A DNA stretch of 64,000 bases, taken from assembly GCF_027247405.1 (NCBI RefSeq), contig NZ_CP097463.1, forward strand, positions 3,286,001-3,350,000. Direction: 5' to 3'. Of this stretch, positions 53,434-62,699 are shown in pieces; the stretch's first letter is position 1; every line of letters begins with the position of its first letter. The stretch is from Jatrophihabitans cynanchi. GTDB lineage: Bacteria; Actinomycetota; Actinomycetes; Mycobacteriales; Jatrophihabitantaceae. Under the pieces are notes generated by a model that saw only the letters and a list, made by a program, of their open reading frames with translations, had not been told where the DNA came from and searched no databases. The position numbers and the translations under genes were made by a program.

Positions 53434-54597
53434 CTACGGGGCCAACAGTGAGCGGTACAGCTCGACGGTGCGGTGCGCGATGGCGTCCCAGCCGAACTCG
53501 GTGACGGCCCGCTCGCGACCGGCCCGGCCCATCGCGGCCGCGCGGTCCGGGTCGCCGCACAGCGTGTTCACCGCGTCGGCCAGCCCGGCCTCGAACTCCT
53601 CGCTCGTCACCGCCAGCTGGGGTACGAGCAGCCCGGTGAGCCCGTCCGCGACGACCTCCGGGATGCCGCCCACCGCGCTTGCCACGACCGCGGTCTCGCA
53701 GGCCATCGCCTCCAGGTTCACGATGCCCAGCGGCTCGTACACCGACGGGCACACGAACACGCTGGCCGCCGTCAGCAGCGCGGTGAGCTCGGCGCGCGGC
53801 AGCATGTCCCGGATCCACACCACCCCGGTGCGCTCGGCTGACAACGCGGCAACGGTCGACTCGGTGTCGGCGGCCAACTCGGCGGTGTCCGGCGCGCCCG
53901 CGCAGAGCACCAGCTGGATCGCCGGGTCGAAGCTGCGGGCCGCGGCCAGCAGGTGGGTCAGCCCCTTCTGCCGCGTGATCCGGCCGACGAAGAGCACCGA
54001 CGGACGCGTCGGGTCGATCCCGTACCGCAGTGCCACCTCGGCGTCGGGGTTCGGCGCGTACAGCCCGGTGTCGATGCCGTTGTGGATCACGTGCACCCGC
54101 GCGGGGTCGACGAACGGGTAGGCGTCCAGGACGTCCGCGCGCATGCCGTAGGACACCGCGACGATCGCGTCGGCCGTTTCGTAGGCCTGCCGTTCGGCCC
54201 ACGACGAGACGCGGTAGCCGCCGCCGAGCTGCTCGGACTTCCACGGCCGGTGCGGTTCCAGCGAATGCGCGGTGAGCACGTGCGGGACGCCGTGCAGTTG
54301 CGCCCCGAGCACCCCGGCCAGGTTCGCGTACCAGGTGTGCGAGTGCAGCACGTCCGCCGTTCCGACCGCGGCCGCGATCGCCAGATCGACACCGAGAGTG
54401 CGCACTGCGGCGTTGGCCGCCGCCAGCTCGGCCGGCGGCGCGTAGGCGTGCACGCCCGCCTCGGGCCGGTCCGCGCCGAAGCAGTGCACCTCGACATCCA
54501 CCAGGCGCCGCAGCTCGCGGACGAGGAACTCGACGTGCACGCCGGCACCCCCATATACCTCCGGGGGGTACTCGCGACTCAGCACGGCCACTCGCAT
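53434..54597 (-). CDS. glgA: Glycogen synthase / alpha-maltose-1-phosphate synthase, actinobacterial GT4
   Basis: 387 residues. The N-terminal SREYPPEVYGGAGVHVEFLV is the glycogen-synthase-like entry loop. The second domain carries FVGRITRQKGLTHLL and the GT4 E-x7-E motif in VYEPLGIVNLEAMAC. This is the Rv1212c type; the M. tuberculosis enzyme (GlgM) makes maltose-1-phosphate from ADP-glucose for GlgE, and also elongates glycogen. Divergent from glgC, which makes its ADP-glucose donor. Confidence 0.93.
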   Translation of the reverse strand: MRVAVLSREYPPEVYGGAGVHVEFLVRELRRLVDVEVHCFGADRPEAGVHAYAPPAELAAANAAVRTLGVDLAIAAAVGTADVLHSHTWYANLAGVLGAQLHGVPHVLTAHSLEPHRPWKSEQLGGGYRVSSWAERQAYETADAIVAVSYGMRADVLDAYPFVDPARVHVIHNGIDTGLYAPNPDAEVALRYGIDPTRPSVLFVGRITRQKGLTHLLAAARSFDPAIQLVLCAGAPDTAELAADTESTVAALSAERTGVVWIRDMLPRAELTALLTAASVFVCPSVYEPLGIVNLEAMACETAVVASAVGGIPEVVADGLTGLLVPQLAVTSEEFEAGLADAVNTLCGDPDRAAAMGRAGRERAVTEFGWDAIAHRTVELYRSLLAP

Positions 54598-54680
54598 GAG
54601 GTGACCTTAGCCCGCTGTGCAGATCCGCCCGGATCGCTAGTGTTGTCCTATGACGGCTGGCGCGAGGCGGGACGGGTGCC

Positions 54681-55901
54681 GTGGCTAAGGAGCCGCGCGT
54701 CCTCGGAATGGTGCTCGCCGGCGGCGAGGGCAAGCGACTGTGGCCGCTCACCGCGGACCGTGCCAAGCCTGCCGTGCCGTTCGGCGGGAACTACCGGCTG
54801 ATCGACTTCGTGCTGTCGAACCTGGTGAACGCCGGATACCTGCGCATCTGCGTGCTGACCCAGTACAAGTCGCACTCGCTGGACCGGCACATCACCCAGA
54901 CCTGGCGGATGTCGGGCCTGACCGGCAACTACATCACGCCGGTTCCCGCGCAGCAGCGCCTCGGACCGCGCTGGTACACCGGCAGCGCCGATGCGATCCT
55001 GCAGTCCTCGAACCTGATCTACGACGACAAGCCGGACTACATCATCGTGTTCGGCGCCGACCACGTGTACCGGATGGACCCGCGGCAGATGGTCGCCCAG
55101 CACATCGAGTCCGGGGCGGGGGCCACCGTGGCCGGCATCCGGGTGCCGCGCGAGGAGGCCTCCTCCTTCGGCGTCATCGACGCCGCCGCCGACGGCCGGG
55201 TGCTGGAGTTCCTGGAGAAGCCGACCAACCCGCCCGGCCTGCCCGATGCGCCCGACCAGACGTTCGCGTCTATGGGCAACTACGTCTTCACCACCTCGGT
55301 GCTGCTCGAGGCGCTCAAGCAGGACGCGGAGGACGAGGACTCCGTCCATGACATGGGCGGCTCGATCATGCCGATGATGGTCAAGCAGGGCGACGCGTAC
55401 GTGTACGACTTCGCCGACAACGACGTCCCCGGGGCGGAGGAGCGCGACAGCGGGTACTGGCGCGACGTCGGGACGCTGGACGCCTACTACGACGCGCACA
55501 CCGACCTGGTCGCGGTGCACCCGATCTTCAACCTCTACAACCAGCAATGGCCGATCTACACGCACCACCCGCACCTGCCCTCGGCCAAGTTCGTCGAGGG
55601 CGGCATCGCGCAGGAGTCGCTCGTCGGGTCGGGCACGATCGTCGCCGGCGGGACGGTGCGGCACAGCGTGCTCTCGCCGAACGTGCGGCTGCTCGCCGGC
55701 GCGTACGTCGAGGGCTCGGTGCTCATGGACGGCGTGCAGATCGGGCGCGGCGCCGTGGTGCGCCGGGCCATCCTGGACAAGGACGTCGTGGTGCCCGAGG
55801 GTGCGCACATCGGCGTCGAGCCCGACCTGGACCGCGAGCGCTACCACGTCACCGAGAGCGGCATCGTGGTGCTCGGCAAGAGCCAGCTCGCGCTGCCCTG
55901 A
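54681..55901 (+). CDS. glgC: Glucose-1-phosphate adenylyltransferase
   Basis: 406 residues. The nucleotidyltransferase signature [20 protein letters not shown] is followed by [19 protein letters not shown] and the C-terminal beta-helix region. It converts glucose-1-phosphate and ATP to ADP-glucose, the controlled step of glycogen synthesis. GTG start with a weak ribosome binding site. Divergent from glgA with an 83-base shared region, allowing joint control. Confidence 0.95.
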   Translation: MAKEPRVLGMVLAGGEGKRLWPLTADRAKPAVPFGGNYRLIDFVLSNLVNAGYLRICVLTQYKSHSLDRHITQTWRMSGLTGNYITPVPAQQRLGPRWYTGSADAILQSSNLIYDDKPDYIIVFGADHVYRMDPRQMVAQHIESGAGATVAGIRVPREEASSFGVIDAAADGRVLEFLEKPTNPPGLPDAPDQTFASMGNYVFTTSVLLEALKQDAEDEDSVHDMGGSIMPMMVKQGDAYVYDFADNDVPGAEERDSGYWRDVGTLDAYYDAHTDLVAVHPIFNLYNQQWPIYTHHPHLPSAKFVEGGIAQESLVGSGTIVAGGTVRHSVLSPNVRLLAGAYVEGSVLMDGVQIGRGAVVRRAILDKDVVVPEGAHIGVEPDLDRERYHVTESGIVVLGKSQLALP

Positions 55902-55919
55902 TCCCCATCGACTCGCGGT

Positions 55920-56738
55920 TCAGCGTGACATGCGGCCGTAGAACAGCTGCGAGGTCAGGTCGTTCAGCTTCATGTCCGGAACCTCGCCGTAGGTGAGTAC
56001 CGAGTTGATGCGCGGCCGCGCGCCCTCGATCGGTGTCACCCGGTGCAGGGCGTTGTGGCCGTGGAAGAACGCCAGGGTCCCCGGTGCGCTGGGTAGCACT
56101 CTGGTGTTGCTCGGGTCCCCCTGGAGCACCGCCTGGACGCCGGCGTAGTTCGGGTCGTCGGCCGTACGCAGCCCCGGCACGTAGACGAACTCGCCACCGG
56201 CCTCGGGCTGCTGGTACATGACCGTGACGGAGAACTCGCTGCGGTCGAAGTGCCAGCCGAGTTCCTCGCCGGGATGGAATGCGGTCATCTGCAAGGCGTC
56301 GAGCGGATCCGCGCTGCGGTACAGCGTGGCGATCCCGAGTGCCGCAGCGATGAACCGGGTCATGTCGTCCGACTCGTACAGCCTGCGCAGTGGCGCGTCC
56401 GGCGGAATGTAGTCGTAGGCGATCCCGCGCTTGGCCGAGCGAACCGTGTGCGCCCGGGGGTGTTCGGCGGGGACGGTGTCATCGACCGGCTCGAAGTAGA
56501 TCGTGTGCGTCTGGTCCGATCGCCAGGCTCGATCGGCGAGTTCTTCGGCCAGGGCGACCATTCGGGCCGCCGCTGCCGGGGTGAGGAACCCCGGCAGGTT
56601 GCACACGCCGTCGGCGGCGAGTTCGGCACGACAGCGGGCGACGAGTGCCTGGCCCGGGTCGGAGTCCAACCGGTGGATCGGATAGGCGTCCAGGTCCACG
56701 ACGTCGGCGTACGGCGGACGAGTGACGGTGCTGGTCAT
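55920..56738 (-). CDS. Fe(II)/2-oxoglutarate-dependent oxygenase-like protein
   Basis: 272 residues. The iron-binding facial triad is evident: H163 and D165 in LGWHFDRSEF, and H232 in HNALHRVTPIEGARPR. Arg 241 or 243 would bind 2-oxoglutarate. With aspartate rather than glycine at the HxD position it should be a hydroxylase, not a halogenase. Neighbours are a divergent LysR gene and an amino-acid importer with flavin oxidases, suggesting oxidation of a free amino acid or similar small molecule. Convergent with glgC, so not part of the glycogen genes. Specific substrate unknown. Confidence 0.82.
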   Translation of the reverse strand: MTSTVTRPPYADVVDLDAYPIHRLDSDPGQALVARCRAELAADGVCNLPGFLTPAAAARMVALAEELADRAWRSDQTHTIYFEPVDDTVPAEHPRAHTVRSAKRGIAYDYIPPDAPLRRLYESDDMTRFIAAALGIATLYRSADPLDALQMTAFHPGEELGWHFDRSEFSVTVMYQQPEAGGEFVYVPGLRTADDPNYAGVQAVLQGDPSNTRVLPSAPGTLAFFHGHNALHRVTPIEGARPRINSVLTYGEVPDMKLNDLTSQLFYGRMSR

Positions 56739-56852
56739 GCGTGCTCCTTCGCGGCTGCCATCGGCGGGTGGCGGGTGATCGCGCAGCGCCCGCGGTGGGG
56801 TGCCCTCAGCGTCCGCTCCCAGGCCGCATTAGGGCAAGTACAGTTCATCGCC

Positions 56853-56873
56853 ATTAGCAGTAGCAGCGCTTAT
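56853..56873 (+). promoter_or_regulatory. Imperfect dyad between the oxygenase and LysR genes
   Basis: ATTAGC and GCTTAT (5 of 6 complementary) flank nine bases. The 21-base element ends nine bases before the LysR start codon, in the divergent region where a LysR regulator usually binds. Weak evidence. Confidence 0.35.
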
Positions 56874-56882
56874 AGTGTGCCG

Positions 56883-57803
56883 ATGGATCCGCGCACCTTG
56901 ATCGCGCTGGTCGCGGTCGGTCGAGAGGGCTCGTTCAGCCGCGCGGCGGACAGCCTCGGATTCACCCAGTCCGCGGTCAGCCAACAGATTCACCGGCTCG
57001 AGCGCGCGGTCGGGCACGCGCTGATCGAACGGCCGGGAGGGCCACGGCCGGTGGTGCTGACGGCGGCCGGCCAGGTGCTGCGAACGCATGCCGAAGCGAT
57101 CCTGGCGCGGATGGCGAGTGCTCAGGCCGATCTCGATGCGCTGCGCGACGGCTCGGCGGGGGTACTGCGGATCGGGTGCTATCAGAGTGTCGGGGTGCGC
57201 ATCCTGCCCCGGCTGCTCAGCGCCTTTCACCGGGGTTGGCCGCAGGTGCGCGTCGAACTCACCGAGGCCGAGGACGACGGCGAGTTGCTGCACGCCGTGG
57301 AACGCGGCGAACTCGATCTGAGCTTCGTCGTCTACCCGATGCCGCCTGGCCCGTTCGCCCACGTCGAGCTCATGGTCGACCCGTACGTCGTCGCCACCCA
57401 TCGCGACCATGCTCTGGGATCGGGGTCCGGGCCGGTGCGGCTGAGCGACCTGGTGGGCGTGCCGTTGGTGACGTACGCGCACATGCGTGAGGTGCACGCG
57501 ATCGAGAATCGGCTGGGGCGCCCCGAGTTGGCACACCAGGTCGTCCTGCGCTCCAACGACAACGGCACGATCCTCGGGCTGGCGGCCGAGGGGCTCGGGG
57601 CGGCCGTCGTGTCGTGGCTGTCGGTCGATCCGAATCGTTCCGAGATGTGCGTGCGGCCTCTGGCCGGTGTTCCGCCGCGCGTCGTGGGCATCGCGTGGCA
57701 TCGCGACAGGCACCGGGTGCCGGCCGCGGACGCGTTCACGCGACTGGCTCAGCAGGAGGCGCTGCGCGAACATCGGCTCGCCGAGTCGGGCCTGGCTCAG
57801 TAG
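56883..57803 (+). CDS. LysR-type transcriptional regulator
   Basis: 306 residues. The N-terminal helix-turn-helix is LIALVAVGREGSFSRAADSLG, then FTQSAVSQQIHRLERAVG. A linker helix and a periplasmic-binding-like effector domain follow. LysR regulators commonly activate the divergently transcribed neighbour, here the 2-oxoglutarate-type oxygenase, with a ligand related to the substrate. The ATG at 56883 starts directly before the helix-turn-helix. Convergent with the IclR gene, stop codons adjacent. Confidence 0.92.
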   Translation: MDPRTLIALVAVGREGSFSRAADSLGFTQSAVSQQIHRLERAVGHALIERPGGPRPVVLTAAGQVLRTHAEAILARMASAQADLDALRDGSAGVLRIGCYQSVGVRILPRLLSAFHRGWPQVRVELTEAEDDGELLHAVERGELDLSFVVYPMPPGPFAHVELMVDPYVVATHRDHALGSGSGPVRLSDLVGVPLVTYAHMREVHAIENRLGRPELAHQVVLRSNDNGTILGLAAEGLGAAVVSWLSVDPNRSEMCVRPLAGVPPRVVGIAWHRDRHRVPAADAFTRLAQQEALREHRLAESGLAQ

Positions 57804-57804
57804 C

Positions 57805-58569
57805 TCAGTTGCCGCGTCCGCTGAAGCGCCGGCTGATGCGCGCGGCGGTGTCGATGACCCGTCTGGCCAACTGGTCGCGTTGCGCTGCGTCGACGCCGAT
57901 GTCCGCGAACGTCAGCGCCACCGATGCGATCGGGTGCTGGGCATGATCGAGCACCGCCGCCGCGATCGAGGCGAAACCGGGCGTGACCTCGCCGTTCTCG
58001 ACCGCGTAGCCGTCGCGCCGCACCGTCACCAGCAGTTGGCGCAGCGCGGACAGCGACTGAGGGCCGCACTCGTTGCGAAGCACGAACGCGGCGGGGCCCG
58101 GGAACAGGGCGCGCACGTGTTGCACGGGAAGGGCGGCGAGCATGGCCCGGCCGCTCGCGGTGAGTTGGGCCGGTAACCGGACGTCGACGTCGGTCACGAG
58201 CGAGGGTTGCCCCGGCGCGCGCTCCTCGATCACGTAGACGACGTCGCGGCCGTGCAGCACCGCGAGGTGAGCGCTGTAGTGGGTGCGATCGACCAGGGTG
58301 GCCAGGGGTACCCGGGCCAGGCGTTGCAGCGGAGCTTGCCGGGTATACCCGGTCCCCAGTTCGTACGCGCCGATTCCCAGGGCATACCGGCGGTCTTCCG
58401 GCAAATGCACGACGAAACCAGCGGCCTGCAAGGTTGCGAGCAGGTGATATGTCGTAGATCGCGGCAGATTGAGCTCCCGCGTGATCGTCCCTGCCTGGAC
58501 GGGGCCGGCCTGGCGCGCGAGGAAGCGCAGGATTGCGAGCGCCTGCGCCGCAGCGGGTACTTCGGCCAC
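57805..58569 (-). CDS. IclR-family transcriptional regulator
   Basis: 254 residues. The winged helix is AAAQALAILRFLARQAGPVQAG, then ELNLPRSTTYHLLATLQAAGFV. The C-terminal GAF-like effector domain contains RLPAQLTASGRAMLAAL, typical of IclR. It is divergent from the amino-acid importer with a 175-base control region, so it likely controls importer and downstream oxidases. IclR members often sense catabolic intermediates. Confidence 0.9.
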   Translation of the reverse strand: MAEVPAAAQALAILRFLARQAGPVQAGTITRELNLPRSTTYHLLATLQAAGFVVHLPEDRRYALGIGAYELGTGYTRQAPLQRLARVPLATLVDRTHYSAHLAVLHGRDVVYVIEERAPGQPSLVTDVDVRLPAQLTASGRAMLAALPVQHVRALFPGPAAFVLRNECGPQSLSALRQLLVTVRRDGYAVENGEVTPGFASIAAAVLDHAQHPIASVALTFADIGVDAAQRDQLARRVIDTAARISRRFSGRGN

Positions 58570-58744
58570 GCACCGTAGCCTAGTCGTAGTCTGGGATACC
58601 AGACATTACTGAATAGGCGTGGTGCTCGGAGCCAACTTCCGGTCACATATGACCCACCCACCCAGATGCGGCAGGGCCGTGGCGCGTGTATGGGCGGCGG
58701 ACAGCTGGCTAGGGTAGGGCCGTTGCCCCTCAAGGAGGATCGAA

Positions 58745-59683
58745 GTGCGTGCTCACAGAAGGATCTTGATCGGATTCACCGGCGCGCTGGTGGCCGCGAG
58801 CGTGGTGCTGTCCGGTTGCGGCTCCAGCAAGGGCGGCAATTCGCCGGGCAACACTCCTGCGGGCACCAGTCCTGCTACCGGCGCGGGCTCTGCGTCGGCG
58901 ACCGAGTCGGCAGCTGCCGCGCTCGTGCCGGCCGCGATCAAGTCCAAGGGCGAGATCACCATCGCGATGGATGCGAGCTATCCGCCGATGGAGTTCTTCA
59001 AGCCGGGGACCAAGTCGCCCATCATCGGCATGGACGCCGATCTCGGCTTCGCCCTGGGCAAGCTGCTCGGGCTCAAGGTGAACGAAGTGAATGCCACGTT
59101 CGACGCGATCATTCCCGGTCTGCAGAGCGGCAAGTACGACGTCGGCATGTCCTCGTTCACCGACAACAAGGAGCGTGAGAAGATCGTCGACTTCGTCACG
59201 TACTTCTCCGCCGGCGAGAGCTTCTACGTCAAGTCCGACAGCAGCAAGACCTTCGACGGCCTCGACTCACTGTGCGGCGCCAAGGTCGCGGTCGAGAACG
59301 GCACCACCGAGCAGTCCGATGCGCTCGCGCAGTCCAAGAAGTGCACGGCCGCGGGCAAGCAGGCGGTGACGGTGCAGCAGTTCTCCGACCAGAGCGGGGC
59401 GAACCTCGCAGTGTCGAGCGGGCGCGCGGACGTCGGTTTCGCCGACTCGCCGCCGGTCGCCTACATCATCCAGCAGTCCAACGGGCAGTTCAAAGAAAGC
59501 GGCAAGCCCTTCGGCACCGCGCCGTACGGCATCGCGCTGCCTAAGGACAACGGCATGGCCAAGGCGGTTCAGGCCGCGATGACCGAGCTGATCGCGAACG
59601 GCGACTACGCCGACATGCTGAAGAAGTGGGACCTGAGCGACGGTGCGATCACCGAGTCGGTGATCAACGGAGCCCAGAGCTAG
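58745..59683 (+). CDS. Polar amino-acid ABC transporter substrate-binding lipoprotein (SBP family 3)
   Basis: 312 residues. The lipoprotein leader ends in VVLSGC with the lipidated Cys at 25 and is followed by a long Ser/Gly/Thr/Ala linker. The receptor has ITIAMDASYPPMEFF, IGMDADLGFALGKLLG and VGMSSFTDNKEREKIVDFVTYF, the SBP_bac_3 pattern, with two cysteines (LCGAKVAVENGT, KKCTAAG). AAGGAGG precedes the GTG start. Ligand unknown; basic or glutamine-like amino acids, opines and others are possible. First gene of a five-gene run. Confidence 0.93.
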   Translation: MRAHRRILIGFTGALVAASVVLSGCGSSKGGNSPGNTPAGTSPATGAGSASATESAAAALVPAAIKSKGEITIAMDASYPPMEFFKPGTKSPIIGMDADLGFALGKLLGLKVNEVNATFDAIIPGLQSGKYDVGMSSFTDNKEREKIVDFVTYFSAGESFYVKSDSSKTFDGLDSLCGAKVAVENGTTEQSDALAQSKKCTAAGKQAVTVQQFSDQSGANLAVSSGRADVGFADSPPVAYIIQQSNGQFKESGKPFGTAPYGIALPKDNGMAKAVQAAMTELIANGDYADMLKKWDLSDGAITESVINGAQS

Positions 59684-59695
59684 GCCAGTCGCTTC

Positions 59696-60691
59696 ATGAC
59701 TCACGAAGCGCCGGAGCGCACCGGCACGCAGGCTCCGTCCCGGATCCGTGCCGTGCCGGTGCGCCACCCGGGCCGGTGGGTGGCAGCCGCGGTGCTGCTC
59801 CTGCTCGCCGCGATGGCAGTGCACGCGACCGTCTTCGCGCGGGTCCAGCGCGGCAAGTCCAGGCAGGACCGTTTCGGTTGGCAGGTGGTGGGGGACTACT
59901 TCCTGTCGAAGCAGGTGCTGGACGGTCTGGTCGTTACGCTGGAACTCACCGCGATCGCGATGGCCATCGGCATTGCCGGCGGCGTGCTGTTGGCGGTGAT
60001 GCGCCTGTCGCAGAACCCGATCGTGCGGTGGGTGGCCTGGGCCTACATCTGGTTCTTCCGTGGCACCCCGGTTCTCGTGCAACTGCTGTTCTGGTTCAGC
60101 CTGAGCTACGTCTTCCCCACGCTCTCGCTCGGCGTTCCGTTCGGGCCCGAGTGGGTGCAGATCAGCGCGAACGACATCACGCCGTTCATCCTCGCGTTCG
60201 TCGGGCTCGGCCTGAACGAGGCGGCGTACATGTCCGAGATCGTGCGGGCCGGCATCATCTCGGTCGACGAGGGGCAGTCCGAAGCGGCGCAGGCGCTCGG
60301 GATGACCCGGCTGCGCACGATGCGGCGCATCGTGCTGCCGCAGGCGATGCGAGTGATCATCCCGCCCACCGGCAACGAGACGATCTCGATGCTGAAGACG
60401 TCCTCGCTCGCGAGCGTGATCACGGTGACCGAGTTGCTGTACTCGGTCCAGTTGATCTATGCGAGCACGTATCAGATCGTGCCCATGCTGCTGGTTGCCA
60501 GCCTCTGGTATCTGATCGTCACCTCGGTGCTCACGGCCGGGCAGTACTACGTGGAGCGCTACTTCGGCCGGGGCTCCTCGCGCGCGCAGCCTCCGACCCC
60601 GCTGCAGCGGTTCCGGGCGATGTTCTCCACCCGGCCCATGGCCGCCGACCTGGGTGAATTGCCTGCGCGGAACGCCGAGGGGGCGCGATGA
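59696..60691 (+). CDS. Amino-acid ABC transporter permease (HisMQ-type)
   Basis: 331 residues. An N-terminal helix at about 25-42 precedes the canonical five-helix HisMQ/GlnP core ([40 protein letters not shown]) with the EAA loop [22 protein letters not shown]. The stretch between residues 50 and 70 ([21 protein letters not shown]) is typical of the larger subgroup. The ATPase gene overlaps by four bases (ATGA). Probably works as a homodimer, as no second permease gene is present. Confidence 0.92.
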   Translation: MTHEAPERTGTQAPSRIRAVPVRHPGRWVAAAVLLLLAAMAVHATVFARVQRGKSRQDRFGWQVVGDYFLSKQVLDGLVVTLELTAIAMAIGIAGGVLLAVMRLSQNPIVRWVAWAYIWFFRGTPVLVQLLFWFSLSYVFPTLSLGVPFGPEWVQISANDITPFILAFVGLGLNEAAYMSEIVRAGIISVDEGQSEAAQALGMTRLRTMRRIVLPQAMRVIIPPTGNETISMLKTSSLASVITVTELLYSVQLIYASTYQIVPMLLVASLWYLIVTSVLTAGQYYVERYFGRGSSRAQPPTPLQRFRAMFSTRPMAADLGELPARNAEGAR

Positions 60692-61497
60692 CCTCGCTGC
60701 GAAAGGGCGACGGCGCGACCTCACCGGCCGGTGGTGCGTCGCTGATGGTTCATGCCGAGGGCGTGCACAAGCACTACGGCCTGGTGAAGGTGCTCAAGGG
60801 CATCGACCTGAAGGTCGCGGCCGGCGAGGTGATGGTGATCATCGGCCCGTCCGGTTCGGGCAAGTCGACCTTTCTGCGCTGCATCAACCATCTGGAGAAG
60901 GTCGACGGCGGGCGGCTGTTCGTGGACGGCGAACTCGTCGGCTATCGCCAGCGTGGCGACAAGATCTACGAGCTCAAGGACGCCGAGATCTGCCGCAAGC
61001 GGTCCGAGATCGGCATGGTGTTCCAGCGGTTCAACCTGTTCCCGCACATGAGCGTGCTGGACAACATCATCGAGGCTCCGGTGGGCGTCCGCGGCCAGAA
61101 GAAGGCGGCTGCCACCAAGCGTGCCCTCGAGTTGCTCGATCGGGTGGGGCTCTCGGACAAGCGTGCCGCCTACCCGAGCCAGCTGTCCGGTGGTCAGCAA
61201 CAGCGTGTTGCCATCGCGCGGGCGCTCGCCATGGAGCCGAAACTGATGTTGTTCGACGAGCCGACCTCGGCCCTGGATCCTGAACTCGTCGGCGACGTGC
61301 TCGATGCGATGAAGCAGTTGGCCAAGGACGGCATGACCATGGTCGTCGTCACGCACGAGATCGGATTCGCGCGAGAAGTGGGCGACTCGCTCGTGTTCAT
61401 GGATGCCGGCGTCGTCGTCGAGTCGGGCAACCCGCGTGAGGTGCTCGCCAACCCGCAGCACGAGCGCACCAAGGCCTTCCTCTCCAAGGTGCTGTGA
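60688..61497 (+). CDS. Amino-acid ABC transporter ATP-binding protein (GlnQ/HisP-type)
   Basis: 269 residues. Walker A is [18 protein letters not shown], the signature [17 protein letters not shown], and Walker [15 protein letters not shown], with the switch His in [13 protein letters not shown]. An insertion between Walker A and the Q-loop ([18 protein letters not shown]) is of the type seen in HisP/opine-related importers. N-terminal ~24 residues are an unusual extension. Completes the importer. Confidence 0.94.
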   Translation: MTSLRKGDGATSPAGGASLMVHAEGVHKHYGLVKVLKGIDLKVAAGEVMVIIGPSGSGKSTFLRCINHLEKVDGGRLFVDGELVGYRQRGDKIYELKDAEICRKRSEIGMVFQRFNLFPHMSVLDNIIEAPVGVRGQKKAAATKRALELLDRVGLSDKRAAYPSQLSGGQQQRVAIARALAMEPKLMLFDEPTSALDPELVGDVLDAMKQLAKDGMTMVVVTHEIGFAREVGDSLVFMDAGVVVESGNPREVLANPQHERTKAFLSKVL

Positions 61498-61510
61498 GGC
61501 AGCGACCCGC

Positions 61511-62665
61511 GTGAGTGTCGGTTGGGACGCTCATCCCGACGTGGCCGCCTGGACCGGCCTGGCGCCGCTCGACGGCGACCGCACGGCCGACGCCTGCGTG
61601 ATCGGTCTCGGCGGTTCGGGCCTGGCGGCTATCGAGGCGCTGCTCGCGCGCGGGCTGTCCGTGGTGGGCCTGGACACCGGACGGGTGGCCGCGGGCGCTG
61701 CCGGGCGCAACGGCGGGTTCCTGCTCGGTGGCCCGGCGCTGTTCCTGCACGACGCGATCGCGCGCTGGCGAGCCGACGCCGCGGTCGAGCTGTATCGCCA
61801 GACGCTGGCCGAACTGGACCGGCTCGAGACCGAACTCGGCCCGGACGTGGTGCGCCGGGTCGGGTCGATCCGGCTGGCCGGGCTGCCGGGCGAGCCGGTG
61901 ACCGATGACGAGGCCGCCGACCGCGAGCGCGAGCGCGCCGACTGCGCCGCGCACGCCTCGGCGCTGCGCGAGCACGGCATCGCGGTGCAGGACTACGCCG
62001 GCCCGCTGGGTCACGGGATCTTCCTGCCCGACGACGCCGCGATGAACCCGGCGCGCCGCGCGCTGTCGCTGGCCACCCGGTTGCGCGCACGGGCGGATCT
62101 GCACGAGCACACCGCGGTGCGGTCGGTGGCGTCCGGCCGCGCCGTCACCGAGCACGGAACCGTCAGCGCCGCCGTTATCATCGTCGCCGTCGACGGTCGG
62201 CTCGACGCGCTGCTGCCCGCGCTCGCCGGGCGGGTACGCACGGCGCGGCTGCAGATGCTCGCGACGGGTCCGGTTCCGGCGCGGCTGCCCTGCCCGGTGT
62301 ACGGCAGGTGGGGCTACGACTACGCGCAGCAACTGCCCGACGGCACGCTCGCGGTCGGCGGTGGGCGCGACCGCTACGTCGAGCGGGAGTGGACGGACGA
62401 GGTAGAACCGAGCCGGCCGGTGCAGCGGCACATCGAACGCGTCGCGGCGCGGATGGCCGGCGTGCCGGTGACCGTGCGGCACCGCTGGGGCGCGTCGGTC
62501 GGCTTCACCGCCGACGGACGTCCGCTGTGCACCGAGGTCGAGCCGGGCGTGGTCGCGCTCGGCGGCTACAACGGCACCGGCAACCTGGTCGGTCCGGTGG
62601 CCGCGCGCGCAGCCGTGGCGCTCGCCCTGGACGGGGTCACGCCGCCGACCTGCTTCGCCCCCTGA
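61511..62665 (+). CDS. FAD-dependent oxidoreductase, DAO/GlyOx type
   Basis: 384 residues, from a GTG 13 bases after the importer ATPase. The Rossmann loop ACVIGLGGSGLAAIEALLARG and the FAD motif AAGAAGRNGGFLLGGPALF mark a D-amino-acid/sarcosine oxidase-like (DAO) fold, ending with a second FAD loop VVALGGYNGTGNLVGPVAAR. Such enzymes oxidise the C-N bond of amino acids or amines to imines and oxoacids. Operonic position suggests that its substrate is what the importer brings in. Confidence 0.88.
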   Translation: MSVGWDAHPDVAAWTGLAPLDGDRTADACVIGLGGSGLAAIEALLARGLSVVGLDTGRVAAGAAGRNGGFLLGGPALFLHDAIARWRADAAVELYRQTLAELDRLETELGPDVVRRVGSIRLAGLPGEPVTDDEAADRERERADCAAHASALREHGIAVQDYAGPLGHGIFLPDDAAMNPARRALSLATRLRARADLHEHTAVRSVASGRAVTEHGTVSAAVIIVAVDGRLDALLPALAGRVRTARLQMLATGPVPARLPCPVYGRWGYDYAQQLPDGTLAVGGGRDRYVEREWTDEVEPSRPVQRHIERVAARMAGVPVTVRHRWGASVGFTADGRPLCTEVEPGVVALGGYNGTGNLVGPVAARAAVALALDGVTPPTCFAP

Positions 62666-62699
62666 TTCCCCGGGTGGCGGCGTGGGCCAGAATGGCGCG

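Noticed and set aside
55920-56738. Radical-type halogenase (BesD/SyrB-like) reading of the oxygenase
   Set aside because: Those enzymes have Gly or Ala in place of the Asp of the HxD motif; here H163-F-D165 is intact, so hydroxylation is expected.
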